Made by a program: the position numbers and the translations under genes | The notes under the pieces: model-generated | Seen by the model: the letters and a program-made list of their open reading frames with translations, nothing else | Database searches by the model: none | Told to the model about the DNA's origin: nothing | In this document: positions 36,012 through 45,049 of the stretch, piece by piece | Layout: each line of letters opens with the position of its first letter | Position numbering within the stretch: the first letter of the stretch is position 1 | Assembly: GCA_023417065.1 (NCBI GenBank) | Contig: JAEZGH010000062.1 | Span: forward strand, 1-64,000 | Direction of reading: 5' to 3' | DNA length: 64,000 bases | Origin: Bacteroidota bacterium | GTDB taxonomy: Bacteria; Bacteroidota; Bacteroidia; Cytophagales; Cyclobacteriaceae

Positions 36012-37592
36012 ATGCGTAAAATCTTTGTGATCGCCAGCATCCTCACTGTGGTCGGGCTAGGCATCTGGTCATACTTCTGGATCGACATCCTTTTGCTGTT
36101 TTTGGTCGCAGGACCGCTGATAATAATGGGGTTCATTGACATGTTCCAGACTAAACAGTCCATCCGCCGAAACTTTCCGGTTCTCGGCAGACTGCGTTAC
36201 GTCTTTGAGGATATGCGTCCGAAGATCCAGCAATACTTCGTGGAAAACGACACCGATGGAGCTCCCATCAACCGGATCGACCGGTCCGTCATTTATCAAC
36301 GGGCCAAGAAACAAATCGACACAACGCCCTTTGGCACTCAGCTGAATGTGTATGCTGAAGGGTATGAATGGATGAGTCATTCGGTTACACCTCTAGACTT
36401 CCAGTCACTCAACCACCACCCGCGCGTCGTCGTCGGGAACAAGGATTGCAAGGTTCCTTATGAATCAAGCATTCTGAATGTTTCAGCCATGAGCTTCGGT
36501 TCGCTCAGTGCGAATGCCGTCGAGGCCCTGAACGCAGGCGCGAAACTGGGGAACTTCGCGCATAACACAGGCGAAGGTGGACTTTCACCTTACCATCTGA
36601 AGCATGGCGGCGATTTGATCTGGCAGATTGGCACAGGTTACTTTGGAGCTCGCGATGAAAACGGGAACTTCTCACCGGAGGCATTCCAGAAGAACGCAAG
36701 CCGGCCCGAGGTCAGGATGATCGAGCTCAAGCTTTCACAGGGAGCGAAACCCGGACATGGCGGTATCCTGCCTGGCAAGAAGAACACTCCTGAAATCGCA
36801 GCTATCCGAGGGGTTCAGCCTTATACTACAGTGTACTCACCACCATACCACAGCGCATTCGGTTCACCCCGCGAGCTGGTCCTGTTTATTCACAGAATGC
36901 GTGAACTGTCAGGCGGAAAGCCCGTCGGATTCAAGCTTTGTATCGGACGAAAAAGTGAATTCATTTCAATGTGCAAGGCGATGGTCGAGCTCGACTTATA
37001 TCCCGATTTCATCACCGTAGATGGAGGTGAAGGGGGAACAGGTGCCGCGCCACCGGAGTTTTCAAACTTCGTCGGCATGCCCCTCCTCGACGCCCTGGCT
37101 TTCGTGGAAAACGTGCTTAACGGGCTTGATATCCGCCATCATATCAAGATCAATGCGTCGGGGAAAATCCTTACAGGATTTCATCTGGTACGTGCCATTG
37201 CGCTGGGCGCGGACTTTTGCAACAGTGCCCGCGCGATGATGATGGCGCTGGGATGTATCCAGGCGCTTGAATGCAACAAAAACACCTGCCCTGCAGGTGT
37301 GGCTACGCAGGATCCAACACTTACCGCCGGACTTGTGATCGCCGACAAAAAGGTGAGGGTTGCCAATTACCACAAACACACTGTTGAGAGTCTGGTGGAG
37401 TTACTCGCTGCTGCTGGAATCGACAACCCGCGAAAGATGAACCGCCATCAGATCAGTCGCCGGGTATTTATGAACGAAGTCAGAACCTTCGAGGAGATCT
37501 ACCCGTCGGTAGAGAAGGGTGCAATGTTAAACGGGAATATGCCCGATCGATACGCCAAGTCATTCTCGGCGGCGAGTGTTGATCAGTTCTGA
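36012..37592 (+). CDS. FMN-binding glutamate-synthase-family protein with membrane anchor
   Basis: A protein of 526 residues. The N-terminus has two hydrophobic helices (IFVIASILTVVGLGIWSYF and WIDILLLFLVAGPLII). The rest is the FMN-binding TIM-barrel domain of glutamate synthase: GEGGLSPYHLKHGGDLIWQIGTGYFG, KPGHGGILPG, VDGGEGGTGAAPPEF and the CIQALECNKNTCPAG [3Fe-4S] Cys pattern C-x5-C-x4-C. No glutaminase domain is present, so it is not a full glutamate synthase; the electron donor and acceptor are unknown. A near-consensus -7 element TATCTTTA lies at 35985-35992. Confidence 0.85.
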   Translation: MRKIFVIASILTVVGLGIWSYFWIDILLLFLVAGPLIIMGFIDMFQTKQSIRRNFPVLGRLRYVFEDMRPKIQQYFVENDTDGAPINRIDRSVIYQRAKKQIDTTPFGTQLNVYAEGYEWMSHSVTPLDFQSLNHHPRVVVGNKDCKVPYESSILNVSAMSFGSLSANAVEALNAGAKLGNFAHNTGEGGLSPYHLKHGGDLIWQIGTGYFGARDENGNFSPEAFQKNASRPEVRMIELKLSQGAKPGHGGILPGKKNTPEIAAIRGVQPYTTVYSPPYHSAFGSPRELVLFIHRMRELSGGKPVGFKLCIGRKSEFISMCKAMVELDLYPDFITVDGGEGGTGAAPPEFSNFVGMPLLDALAFVENVLNGLDIRHHIKINASGKILTGFHLVRAIALGADFCNSARAMMMALGCIQALECNKNTCPAGVATQDPTLTAGLVIADKKVRVANYHKHTVESLVELLAAAGIDNPRKMNRHQISRRVFMNEVRTFEEIYPSVEKGAMLNGNMPDRYAKSFSAASVDQF

Positions 37593-37757
37593 GAATCGGC
37601 AACGCATTTCAATCGGATGAACGCTTTCATTGGAAATGTTTCAATTTCCTTCTGCCATAATCGCGGTCGGTAAAAGATTCTCCCGTAAAAAATTAATTTT
37701 TCATTATCTGCTGGCATCAAATACTGATCGTGGACATATTTGTTGACGATCAGCAAT

Positions 37758-38012
37758 ATGAAAAAAACTCTCTTCCTGCTTGCGTGTGGCCTGGTGGCTG
37801 CAAGCTGCGCCCCCGATCTTCGGTCTGCCGATAATGAAATCGAGCCCGCATTCACTTCCTTCAACGCAATCTCAGACGAGTGCACGGATGAAAAGCTAGC
37901 GCTGTGGTTTGATCTGTTCAACCAGTATCAGGAAGAAGGCTTTGAAATGTACGAAGCCGATGAAAAAGCCCGCAAGCAAGTTGAAGCAGAACTTGCCTCC
38001 TGCGGAGCATAA
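37758..38012 (+). CDS. Small putative lipoprotein
   Basis: A protein of 84 residues. A lipoprotein signal (KKTLFLLACGLVAASC, acylated Cys near 17) is followed by an acidic helical segment (ECTDEKLALWFDLFNQYQEEG) and a Cys-containing end. Function unknown. The ATG at 37758 starts the signal; the 8-base gap to the convergent rlmB stop is free of any terminator. Confidence 0.65.
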   Translation: MKKTLFLLACGLVAASCAPDLRSADNEIEPAFTSFNAISDECTDEKLALWFDLFNQYQEEGFEMYEADEKARKQVEAELASCGA

Positions 38013-38020
38013 ACAGCAGG

Positions 38021-38767
38021 TCAACTCCTGGTCTGCAGCTGCTGGCGGATTGTTTCGTAAATCGCTACTCCCGCGGCGACCGAAACGTTCAGGGATCCGA
38101 TCTTTCCGCGCAGAGGGATTCTCGCGAGATCGTCGGCGCTCCTGAGTAGTTCCGGTGAAACACCATCCTCTTCAGAACCGAGGATCAGGGCGATGGGCCC
38201 CTGAAGCGATGTGTCGTACAGGGAAGTCTTCGTTTTCTCGGTGCAGGCTACAATCCGGATACCGCTGTCGCGAAGAAACTTGAGCGTATGGGTAAGGTCG
38301 CGTTCCCGGCATACCGGAACGTGATTCAGCGCCCCTGCCGAGGTTTTCATGGCGTCACTGGTTACCGGCGCGCTGCCTTTTTCAGGAATGATGATGGCGT
38401 CGACACCCGCACATTCGGCAGTTCGGACTATTGCTCCAAAATTCCTGACATCGGTGATCCGGTCCAGGATTAGCAAAAACGGATCCCTGCCTTCGCTGAA
38501 AGCCTGTTGGACAACATTGTTGAGCGAACCGAAAGTCACCGCCGACATCAGGCAGATTACACCCTGATGGTTTTTCGTGGAAAGACGTTTCAGACGTTCC
38601 TGAGGAACAAAGGAAACCGGTACTTTGTGCGTGCGCGCCAGTCCGACAAGTTCCTTGATCAGGTCGTTGTTCAGCCCGGATTGTATCATGATTTTTTCGA
38701 TCGGCTTCCCCGCGTTAATGGCCTCCATAACGGTCCGGGTGCCATAGATCATGTCAGACTTCTCCAT
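38021..38767 (-). CDS. rlmB: 23S rRNA (guanosine-2251-2'-O)-methyltransferase
   Basis: A protein of 248 residues. It is a SPOUT-class methyltransferase: NRG-type N-terminal RNA-binding segment (MIYGTRTVMEAI), the LDRITDVRNFGAIVRTAECAG motif 1, ILGSEEDGVSP motif 2 and IPLRGKIGSLNVSVAAGVAIYE motif 3 that forms the knot. It methylates the ribose of G2251 in the peptidyl-transferase centre. Pterin dehydratase lies 1 base upstream on the same strand. Confidence 0.92.
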   Translation of the reverse strand: MEKSDMIYGTRTVMEAINAGKPIEKIMIQSGLNNDLIKELVGLARTHKVPVSFVPQERLKRLSTKNHQGVICLMSAVTFGSLNNVVQQAFSEGRDPFLLILDRITDVRNFGAIVRTAECAGVDAIIIPEKGSAPVTSDAMKTSAGALNHVPVCRERDLTHTLKFLRDSGIRIVACTEKTKTSLYDTSLQGPIALILGSEEDGVSPELLRSADDLARIPLRGKIGSLNVSVAAGVAIYETIRQQLQTRS

Positions 38768-38768
38768 C

Positions 38769-39005
38769 TTATTTAATCAGTTCATCAATCGCACGAGCCA
38801 GATTGTGGTCTTTTTCCGTGACCACGTCGCCGGCGTCATGGGTGGACAATGAAATCTTCACCGTGTTATAGGTGTTGGTCCACGTGGGATGATGGTTCAT
38901 TTTTTCTGCAATAAGCGCGACTTTTGTCATGAATCCGAATGCTTCGGTAAAATCCCGGAATTTAAATTCCCGCTCCAGAGAATGGTTGACTTCCTTCCAG
39001 CTCAT
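38769..39005 (-). CDS. 4a-hydroxytetrahydrobiopterin dehydratase (PCD/DCoH)
   Basis: A protein of 78 residues, slightly shorter than the ~95 typical. The core motif [10 protein letters not shown] followed by [22 protein letters not shown] is intact (active-site His/Asp residues). It recycles 4a-carbinolamine made by pterin-dependent hydroxylases; no phenylalanine hydroxylase is in the window. Lies between DUF493 (20 bases upstream) and rlmB. Confidence 0.88.
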   Translation of the reverse strand: MSWKEVNHSLEREFKFRDFTEAFGFMTKVALIAEKMNHHPTWTNTYNTVKISLSTHDAGDVVTEKDHNLARAIDELIK

Positions 39006-39025
39006 TAAAGTCAGTTTTGAGTTTT

Positions 39026-39289
39026 TTATAAAGCGACAATTCCTTCAATATGCGATGCCTTTTCATACACCGCAATCACAGCTTCACTCGACGGCATCAT
39101 CAACTCCACCGACAGGCTGGTATAATTTCCCTGCCGCGAAAGCTTATCTGACGTCGTGTGGCGGGGAAACAGGTCTTTCACTTCCTGCTCCTTCCCCGTT
39201 GGAACAATAAACTTGAACAGGTACAGCGATGGCCACACATAATGCTTGTCCAGTTTTTCACGAAATGATTCCATCCATTGCGGGTCCAT
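39026..39289 (-). CDS. DUF493 (YbeD-like) family protein
   Basis: A protein of 87 residues, an ACT-like alpha/beta fold. The opening [20 protein letters not shown] and YLFKFIVP, and the [12 protein letters not shown] strand, resemble DUF493/YbeD proteins. The role is unknown. The ATG at 39289 was preferred over the upstream 39352 start, since the extension has no conserved-looking sequence and runs into the terminator. Confidence 0.75.
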   Translation of the reverse strand: MDPQWMESFREKLDKHYVWPSLYLFKFIVPTGKEQEVKDLFPRHTTSDKLSRQGNYTSLSVELMMPSSEAVIAVYEKASHIEGIVAL

Positions 39290-39350
39290 GTTGTGCAGCG
39301 TTAAGTTGAATGAGAAATTAAAATTAAAACAAAATGCCTGTATCGGAGTC

Positions 39351-39384
39351 AAAAAAAAAACGCCTTCGTGCAGGAAGGCGTTTT
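39351..39384 (-). terminator. Rho-independent terminator after ppiD
   Basis: Stem AAAACGCCTTC / GAAGGCGTTTT with a 6-base loop; ten A on the plus strand give the T-run for minus-strand transcripts. The TTTT on the other side means it may act on plus transcripts too. Confidence 0.85.
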
Positions 39385-39403
39385 CCAGTGAGTTACGTAT
39401 CGT

Positions 39404-41512
39404 CTAGAAGAACTTGTAGCGTTTGTCTTCGATGTCAGCCGCTTCACGGATAGCCTCGAGAATACTCATACTGCTTAGTGAGAAGCTATTTTCTGCCAGT
39501 TGCTCCTTATAAGCAACGTAGTCATTCAGCGAAGGCGCAACCGTCTTATTCTGAAGTTCAATAATCACCACACCATTTTCACCTTCGATAGGTCCGCTCT
39601 GCTTGCCATCTTCCAGCGCGAACACGGCGCCAACCACCTTAGGGTCAAATCCAACTGTTGGCAGCGCATTGCTGTTCAGGCGGATGTCGCTATTTGAGTA
39701 GATGTTAGCATCGTTGCCAAACGCACTGGCGATCTCTTCGAGCGTTCCTGAAGTGCCTTTTAGTTTCTCAACTATTTTCCGTCCCTGAGCAATTTTCACT
39801 ACTTCACCTTTCATCTCAGCCTTCGCATCTTCGAGCGGGCGATAGCCTTTCTTGATCTCTTTGGTCATAACAGCCACCACGTATTGATCCGTCAGGTCAA
39901 AGATTTCAGATACTTCACCGACGGAAGCATCTCTGTACAGCCATTGAACAACTTGTCTTGCATCGCCAAGTGCGCCAATACGACGGTCGCCAGCGAGTAC
40001 ATTCTTCGCTTCGAGCACGGGGATGTTGCTTTCCTTTGCGCGACGCTCAAATTCAGCAACGCCCGACAATCCTGATGCGAATAATTCTGCCTTGCGGTAG
40101 GCGTCGTTCAGACTCTCGTCGCTGGGGAGAATTTGTTGCTCCACGATAGCAAGCTGATATGCTTTGTTGGTCTTTGGCTCGGTGACTTCAACAATGTGAA
40201 AACCATAGTCTGTTTCAACAACATCGGCGAGGAGGCCTGCTTTCGTCGCTCCGAAGATGGCTTTTTCAAACGGAGGCACCATCTGACCGGTAGTGAACCA
40301 TCCGAGGTCACCTCCGCGGGATGCGGTTCCATCAGTTCCGAATTCACGTGCTTTCGCCGCAAAATCTGCTCCGCCACGGATGTCTTTGAGGATCGTCCGG
40401 GCTTGCTCACGTGCTTCCCTCTTCGCAGCCTCCGTGTCGTCGGAAGGACGAATCAGAATATGGCGTGCACGCGCGGCATACGTCGTGTCATTAAAGACAC
40501 GGGATACCTTAACAACATAATACGTTTCGCCTTCGAGGATCGGACCGATTACATTGCCTTCGGTTAACTGATCCTGAGGAATAAATGACGGAACGTTTCC
40601 AACGTGATACGTCGCGAAAGGATTGTCGCCTTCGGTATTGTTGGAAGCATAAATTGAATCATTGGAAGAAGTCTTGAATTCATTCACCGCACGCTCAAGG
40701 TTCTCTTTCACGGCCAGTGAGTCATCTGCTGAAGGTTCAACGGTGAAGGCAACGTACTTAATGTCGCGGCTTCCATCGGTTTTGAAGCGCTCCTTATGGC
40801 GATTGTAAAAATCCTGGTAATCCTTGTCAGTTACGCCGGATTCAGACTCCGGAATAGCGTGATATGGGATATACAGATATTTGGCTTCAGCTACGTCGTT
40901 CTGCAGGTGGTATTCCCGCTCAGCTTCGGCTTTGGTTACGTAGCTGCTCTTCAACAGCAGGTTTTCATATTTGATCCGTTCGCGTGACGGCTTAAGGTCT
41001 CTTTGGAAGAGCTGCCAACGAATATATGGCTCCGAATTCTGCGGCATTGACTGCAGCTGGTTCAGGTAGCTTCCAAGCTGCGCGCGGTCGAACTCACCAG
41101 TTTCCTGGTTGATAAACGACTGTTTGATCCCTTCGAAGATGTTCTTACCGCTGATCATATCGGTAACTTCCGCATTCGTTACAGCAACGCCGACTTTGTC
41201 ATATTCGGGCGTGACGGCATGGCGCGCGATCAGAAGATCCCAGGCCTGCTGGCGGATACCGACCATCTGGCTTTCGTTTGGTTCAAAGCCATTACTCATG
41301 ATGAAGCTGTTCACCCGCTCCTGAATGGCGCCCTGATATTCATCGATCGAGATTTCCTTGCCAGCGATTTCGCCAACGGTTCTCTGACCCCAGCTCAGGA
41401 TATTAGAATTCCCGCTGAAAAGGTCGCCCAATACAAACGCCGAAATGGCAACAAATACAAAAACCACCACCCAGGTGCCCATTTTGTTGCGCAGCGTGCC
41501 TATTAATGCCAT
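39404..41512 (-). CDS. ppiD: SurA/PpiD-type periplasmic peptidylprolyl isomerase
   Basis: A protein of 702 residues. An N-terminal membrane helix (GTWVVVFVFVAISAFVLGD) anchors it in the inner membrane facing the periplasm. A SurA-like N-terminal chaperone domain follows (ISIDEYQGAIQERVNSF). Around 345-455 is a parvulin domain: RARHILIRPSDD, GADFAAKAREFGTDGTASRGGDLGWFTTGQMVPPFEKA, TDYGFHIVEV. It helps fold outer-membrane proteins. A -7 element is at 41534-41541. It follows the lptC/small-membrane gene pair on the same strand. Confidence 0.92.
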   Translation of the reverse strand: MALIGTLRNKMGTWVVVFVFVAISAFVLGDLFSGNSNILSWGQRTVGEIAGKEISIDEYQGAIQERVNSFIMSNGFEPNESQMVGIRQQAWDLLIARHAVTPEYDKVGVAVTNAEVTDMISGKNIFEGIKQSFINQETGEFDRAQLGSYLNQLQSMPQNSEPYIRWQLFQRDLKPSRERIKYENLLLKSSYVTKAEAEREYHLQNDVAEAKYLYIPYHAIPESESGVTDKDYQDFYNRHKERFKTDGSRDIKYVAFTVEPSADDSLAVKENLERAVNEFKTSSNDSIYASNNTEGDNPFATYHVGNVPSFIPQDQLTEGNVIGPILEGETYYVVKVSRVFNDTTYAARARHILIRPSDDTEAAKREAREQARTILKDIRGGADFAAKAREFGTDGTASRGGDLGWFTTGQMVPPFEKAIFGATKAGLLADVVETDYGFHIVEVTEPKTNKAYQLAIVEQQILPSDESLNDAYRKAELFASGLSGVAEFERRAKESNIPVLEAKNVLAGDRRIGALGDARQVVQWLYRDASVGEVSEIFDLTDQYVVAVMTKEIKKGYRPLEDAKAEMKGEVVKIAQGRKIVEKLKGTSGTLEEIASAFGNDANIYSNSDIRLNSNALPTVGFDPKVVGAVFALEDGKQSGPIEGENGVVIIELQNKTVAPSLNDYVAYKEQLAENSFSLSSMSILEAIREAADIEDKRYKFF

Positions 41513-41533
41513 AGTTTAATTTTTTAAAGACCG

Positions 41534-41541
41534 CAAATTTA
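41534..41541 (-). promoter_or_regulatory. Predicted promoter -7 element for ppiD
   Basis: TAAATTTG on the minus strand matches TAnnTTTG; transcription would begin near 41527, about 15 bases before the ATG. No convincing -33 TTG. Confidence 0.45.
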
Positions 41542-41628
41542 ACCGGTAATAGTTATTAGAAAAACTTAAGATTCAAAAAAGCCAAACATCTGCGCTCCGG
41601 CATGGAAATGCCTCGCTATGAAGCCGTT

Positions 41629-41835
41629 CTACTTCGACCGGCGCGATGGTTTTTCGTTCCTGGGAGCAGGGGCTGAAGGTTTGCGCGACTTTCGCAATGT
41701 GAACCAGAAAAAAGTAATCAGGGCAAGCATAAATGCCCAGTATGCGTGAGAAAATCCAAGAACGATGCTTTGATCGATTCCGATAATCAGAAAGGCAAGG
41801 GTGAGCCCCAGGAGCAGGATATCCGCAAGTTTCAT
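41629..41835 (-). CDS. Small membrane protein downstream of lptC
   Basis: A protein of 68 residues with two hydrophobic helices (about 4-22 and 31-47) and a basic Pro/Lys tail. The ATG at 41835 overlaps the lptC stop codon by one base (TAATG), a sign of translational coupling. Function unknown; its place beside lptC suggests a role in the cell envelope. Confidence 0.7.
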   Translation of the reverse strand: MKLADILLLGLTLAFLIIGIDQSIVLGFSHAYWAFMLALITFFWFTLRKSRKPSAPAPRNEKPSRRSK

Positions 41836-42356
41836 TATTCGTTGACTTCGAGACGACCGGAAAGTTTGGTGATGGTGTACCAGGAAAGGTCTTCAGCTGC
41901 ATCAAGACCTTCGCCGTAAATAACGTCGTTCTGTTGCTTGATGGTGACAAACTTTTCAGTAAAGATCCGCTTTTCCCCGGGTTTCCAGAATAGTTCCTCG
42001 GTATTTAACTGCTCGCTTTTCTGAACATTGCGGACCTCCACATTCCCACGGCCGCGCCACTGGTTCTCGTTCTTGAAAAAATAGGCTTCATTGGCCTTCA
42101 AAGTGGATTCGAGCTTGCCGAACTCGTCGAAGAATTCAATGTAGATTCCTTTTGGGAACTCGCGGTCTCCTGACTGGTATTCATAAAGCAGTTTCGCCAT
42201 CATCTTCACCTTCACTACGTCTTTGTCACTATAGTACATTTCGACGTCTTCCGCTTCGCTCAATGGCCCCGTGTATTCCAGCGGTTCCTGCAGCTCACCA
42301 TTGCTGCAGGCCATAGCGACGAGAAGGATAATTATGCAAACCCAATGGTATTTCAT
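41835..42356 (-). CDS. lptC: LptC-like LPS export protein
   Basis: A protein of 173 residues with a lipoprotein-type signal (YHWVCIIILLVAMACSNG). The rest is the beta-jellyroll typical of LptC (KVKMMAKLLYEYQSGDREFPKGIYIEFFDEFGKLESTLKANEAYFF). LptC is part of the LPS bridge LptB2FGC-A. Cys-anchored LptC is common in Bacteroidota. Lies downstream of the TPR gene, beyond a terminator, and is coupled to a small membrane-protein gene. Confidence 0.88.
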   Translation of the reverse strand: MKYHWVCIIILLVAMACSNGELQEPLEYTGPLSEAEDVEMYYSDKDVVKVKMMAKLLYEYQSGDREFPKGIYIEFFDEFGKLESTLKANEAYFFKNENQWRGRGNVEVRNVQKSEQLNTEELFWKPGEKRIFTEKFVTIKQQNDVIYGEGLDAAEDLSWYTITKLSGRLEVNE

Positions 42357-42360
42357 ATCA

Positions 42361-42393
42361 AAAGAAAAAGGCCATAGCTACCTATGGCCTTTA
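42361..42393 (-). terminator. Rho-independent terminator between TPR gene and lptC
   Basis: Stem AAAGGCCATAG / CTATGGCCTTT with a 4-base loop; AAAAGAAAAA on the plus strand makes the T-run for the minus transcript. It may attenuate lptC. Confidence 0.85.
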
Positions 42394-42411
42394 AAGTTCG
42401 TTTATGGCAGA

Positions 42412-43761
42412 TTAATCACGCGTACGGATTGTTGTGGCTTCTTGGATCCAGCAACCTACAGTAACCTTTGTTCCGCTTTCAATGTTTTCAGTGAAGATTT
42501 CCTCTTTTGAAGGGAAGCCATCCTTGGCAATCGCCATCTTCTTGCTGTCACCGGCTTTTGCGTAATAGTCGTACGCGATCAGGTACACCAGGCGGTCTGT
42601 AACCCGGCTCTCGAGCTTCTTACAAACGTCGAAGCTGTTCAGATAAAGGTCGCCAATTTTTTCGTATGCCTGCTTCGCAGTTCCGGCATCAGCTGCGGCA
42701 GCCTGGCGATAAAACTCTCTTGCGCCACTGCGATTACCTTTTCTCGCTTCAACGCTTCCCAGGTAAAGCAGGATTTCGGCCTTGTCGCTACCTTCCGTAC
42801 AGATGCTCTGAGCTTCTTTCAGGAATTTTTCTGCCTTATCGTAGTTTTCTTTAGAAAGGTGGATGATACCAAGGTTCTTGGCAAGACCACAGTTTTTCTC
42901 ACCGGAGTTATAAACTGCTTCGGCAGCTTCCAGCCACACCGGATCGTCAGTACACTTGTCCTTCAGCATGAAAGTGAAGATTTTCTTGGCGATGTCGATG
43001 TCGTTAGGGTTTGCTTTGAACTTGGGGACAAACTTGCTCCGAACAATATCACAATTGATGGGGACGGTATTAAGGAGAAGTTGTTCCAGATCTTCCTTCA
43101 TCTTCTGGAGCTTGTCAACAGGTTTGCCTTTGCTCTGCGCATCCTGAATCTTCGCGTCAACTATTTCAATCAGTTTGTCATAGCGGGTCAGAACATCGTC
43201 TTCGCTAACCTTCTTGTTGAGGAAGTTCAGTCTTACTACATGGAAATATGGGACGATAGTCGATTCAAGAATGTTATTGCCATTCATTTCGAACGCTTTG
43301 TCAAGGATTTCAAGCGTCTCAACAGGCTGTGCATTGGCGTTGTGCTTTACAAATGACAGCGCCTTGCGGTTGAATACGTTGGCTTCGTCACCACACGTTT
43401 TGATACGCAGGTCATATATGATCATCAGGGAGTCGATGTAAGCCTTCTTTTTGTCGGCGTTCTTTTCAAGCGTTGCGAGCTTGTCGAACAATTCGATTCC
43501 CTGGATATAAAGACTGATATGATGATTGGGCACATTTTCGACCATCCAGTTGAATGGCTTGATAGCTTTTTTCAACTCAGCCAGTTGTCCCGTTTTAATG
43601 GCGTCTTCATATAGAACTTTGCTCTCTTCGGCTTTTGCCCTCAGTTCAGGGCTCTCAGGCCATACCACTTCTGTGCATTGAGAAAAAGCAGCACCTGAGG
43701 TTATCATGAAGAGCAATACCAGTGCGCCGGCAAAAACGGTTTTCTGTGTTTTTCGTTTCAT
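42412..43761 (-). CDS. Exported tetratricopeptide-repeat protein
   Basis: A protein of 449 residues with a signal peptide (TVFAGALVLLFMITSGAAFSQ). The rest is all-helical with TPR-like segments (for example LGIIHLSKENYDKAEKFLKEAQ and YLGSVEARKGNRSGAREFYRQAA near 300-350). Such proteins bind partners. It lies 4 bases downstream of the FadL-like barrel gene and upstream of lptC, so it probably acts in outer-membrane assembly; its client is unknown. Confidence 0.82.
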   Translation of the reverse strand: MKRKTQKTVFAGALVLLFMITSGAAFSQCTEVVWPESPELRAKAEESKVLYEDAIKTGQLAELKKAIKPFNWMVENVPNHHISLYIQGIELFDKLATLEKNADKKKAYIDSLMIIYDLRIKTCGDEANVFNRKALSFVKHNANAQPVETLEILDKAFEMNGNNILESTIVPYFHVVRLNFLNKKVSEDDVLTRYDKLIEIVDAKIQDAQSKGKPVDKLQKMKEDLEQLLLNTVPINCDIVRSKFVPKFKANPNDIDIAKKIFTFMLKDKCTDDPVWLEAAEAVYNSGEKNCGLAKNLGIIHLSKENYDKAEKFLKEAQSICTEGSDKAEILLYLGSVEARKGNRSGAREFYRQAAAADAGTAKQAYEKIGDLYLNSFDVCKKLESRVTDRLVYLIAYDYYAKAGDSKKMAIAKDGFPSKEEIFTENIESGTKVTVGCWIQEATTIRTRD

Positions 43762-43765
43762 TGTG

Positions 43766-45049
43766 TTAGTCGAACTTTCGTTTAATGAACCATCTGTCGT
43801 TAAAGGTTATTCCGAAGTATACCTTAAAGTAATTTTCTTCGAAAATATTTTCTCCCTGATTGCCTCGCTTTCCTACTTTAAAGGCCATATCGAGGCTTGA
43901 GCGGTTTGCTGGAATAGAGAAGCCAAAATTAATGCCAAAGTCATTAACCTGATTGCCGTTCACAATAAAAGGGTATCGTTCGTAGTTTAATCCAACTCTG
44001 TAAGTGATTCGCTTGAGGATATTGTCGTCGAAGGCATCTGGTATGAATTCACCTCCTACTGCGCCTCTCCAGCTTTCTCCAAGTCCCTCATCCTCAGGGG
44101 TAATGCTCTTAAACTCGGTCCAGTCCTGATAACTGAATTCAGTTCCGAGCATCCATCGGTTAACGCGGAAGAATGAAACGCCAAACGTCATTGATGCGGG
44201 AATCTCCATCGATCCGCCGCGCGTGAAAATGGTGTCCCCTTCCACAGGTTGGGTTCTGGACGGAATATACCGCAGAATTTCCGCCCTTCTGCTTGCGTTC
44301 AGACGCGACGCTGGACTATACGTAGCGCCAATGTGATAGCCGTAGTTTCGGCGGATGGTATCGCCATAGGCAAGCCCGAAGGTGAACATGAAGTCCTTCA
44401 CGCTTGTCTTTTCCTTAATTTGAATATAGTATGAATTTGACTGCCGGACAAAAGCATTCTCGTGATTCGTCTCCAGGGGTCCGAAGATATAGGCCGCCTT
44501 CACACCAACTGAGACGTTCTTTGTGATGCTGACGCCATTCGACCAATAGAACTGATTCAACCCGCCGCTTCCCGATTCGCGTACATTCACCGTATCCAAC
44601 GGATTCCCGTTAGTATCGAGCGATCTGTCGGTGTAAATCAACCCATAATTGACCGTGCTATAGGGCATCAGGCCGAGAGCAGTAGACCAGTTCGTCTTGA
44701 AGTTGTTTCGTGGAATGATAGGGAATGCCGTAACCAGGTAATTAAGATTTCCGCCACGGTTGCTTTCTTTAAGGGTATCGCCGCGAATCGTTCTGGATTC
44801 ACCCACTATCCCCGCCTGAAATACCGTAACCATGTTGTGCACCAGCAAGGCCGGGTTCTGATTGTTTACATGCCAGTACTGCGGCTGGCTGACACCCATT
44901 CCGCCGACACCCTGGTTCTGAATCAGATAGTCGCCGTATAAATCGCCAATCCCAAAAGTGCTGAAAGGTGACCTAACTGCCTGGCTGTAAGCGCTTGTAG
45001 CAAGCAATAAACAAACAACGAGAAGTCTTAACGTTTTAAAGATTGGCAT
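43766..45049 (-). CDS. Outer-membrane FadL-like barrel protein
   Basis: A protein of 427 residues with a signal peptide (LRLLVVCLLLATSAYSQ). It has SPFSTFGIGDLYGD and ALLVHNMVTVFQAGIVGE near its start, then a repeated pattern of strands of the FadL/outer-membrane transport type, ending in FKVYFGITFNDRWFI. FadL-like proteins import hydrophobic compounds; in Bacteroidota a copy beside coaX is common. The first 14 bases overlap the end of coaX, so the two are co-translated. Confidence 0.7.
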   Translation of the reverse strand: MPIFKTLRLLVVCLLLATSAYSQAVRSPFSTFGIGDLYGDYLIQNQGVGGMGVSQPQYWHVNNQNPALLVHNMVTVFQAGIVGESRTIRGDTLKESNRGGNLNYLVTAFPIIPRNNFKTNWSTALGLMPYSTVNYGLIYTDRSLDTNGNPLDTVNVRESGSGGLNQFYWSNGVSITKNVSVGVKAAYIFGPLETNHENAFVRQSNSYYIQIKEKTSVKDFMFTFGLAYGDTIRRNYGYHIGATYSPASRLNASRRAEILRYIPSRTQPVEGDTIFTRGGSMEIPASMTFGVSFFRVNRWMLGTEFSYQDWTEFKSITPEDEGLGESWRGAVGGEFIPDAFDDNILKRITYRVGLNYERYPFIVNGNQVNDFGINFGFSIPANRSSLDMAFKVGKRGNQGENIFEENYFKVYFGITFNDRWFIKRKFD

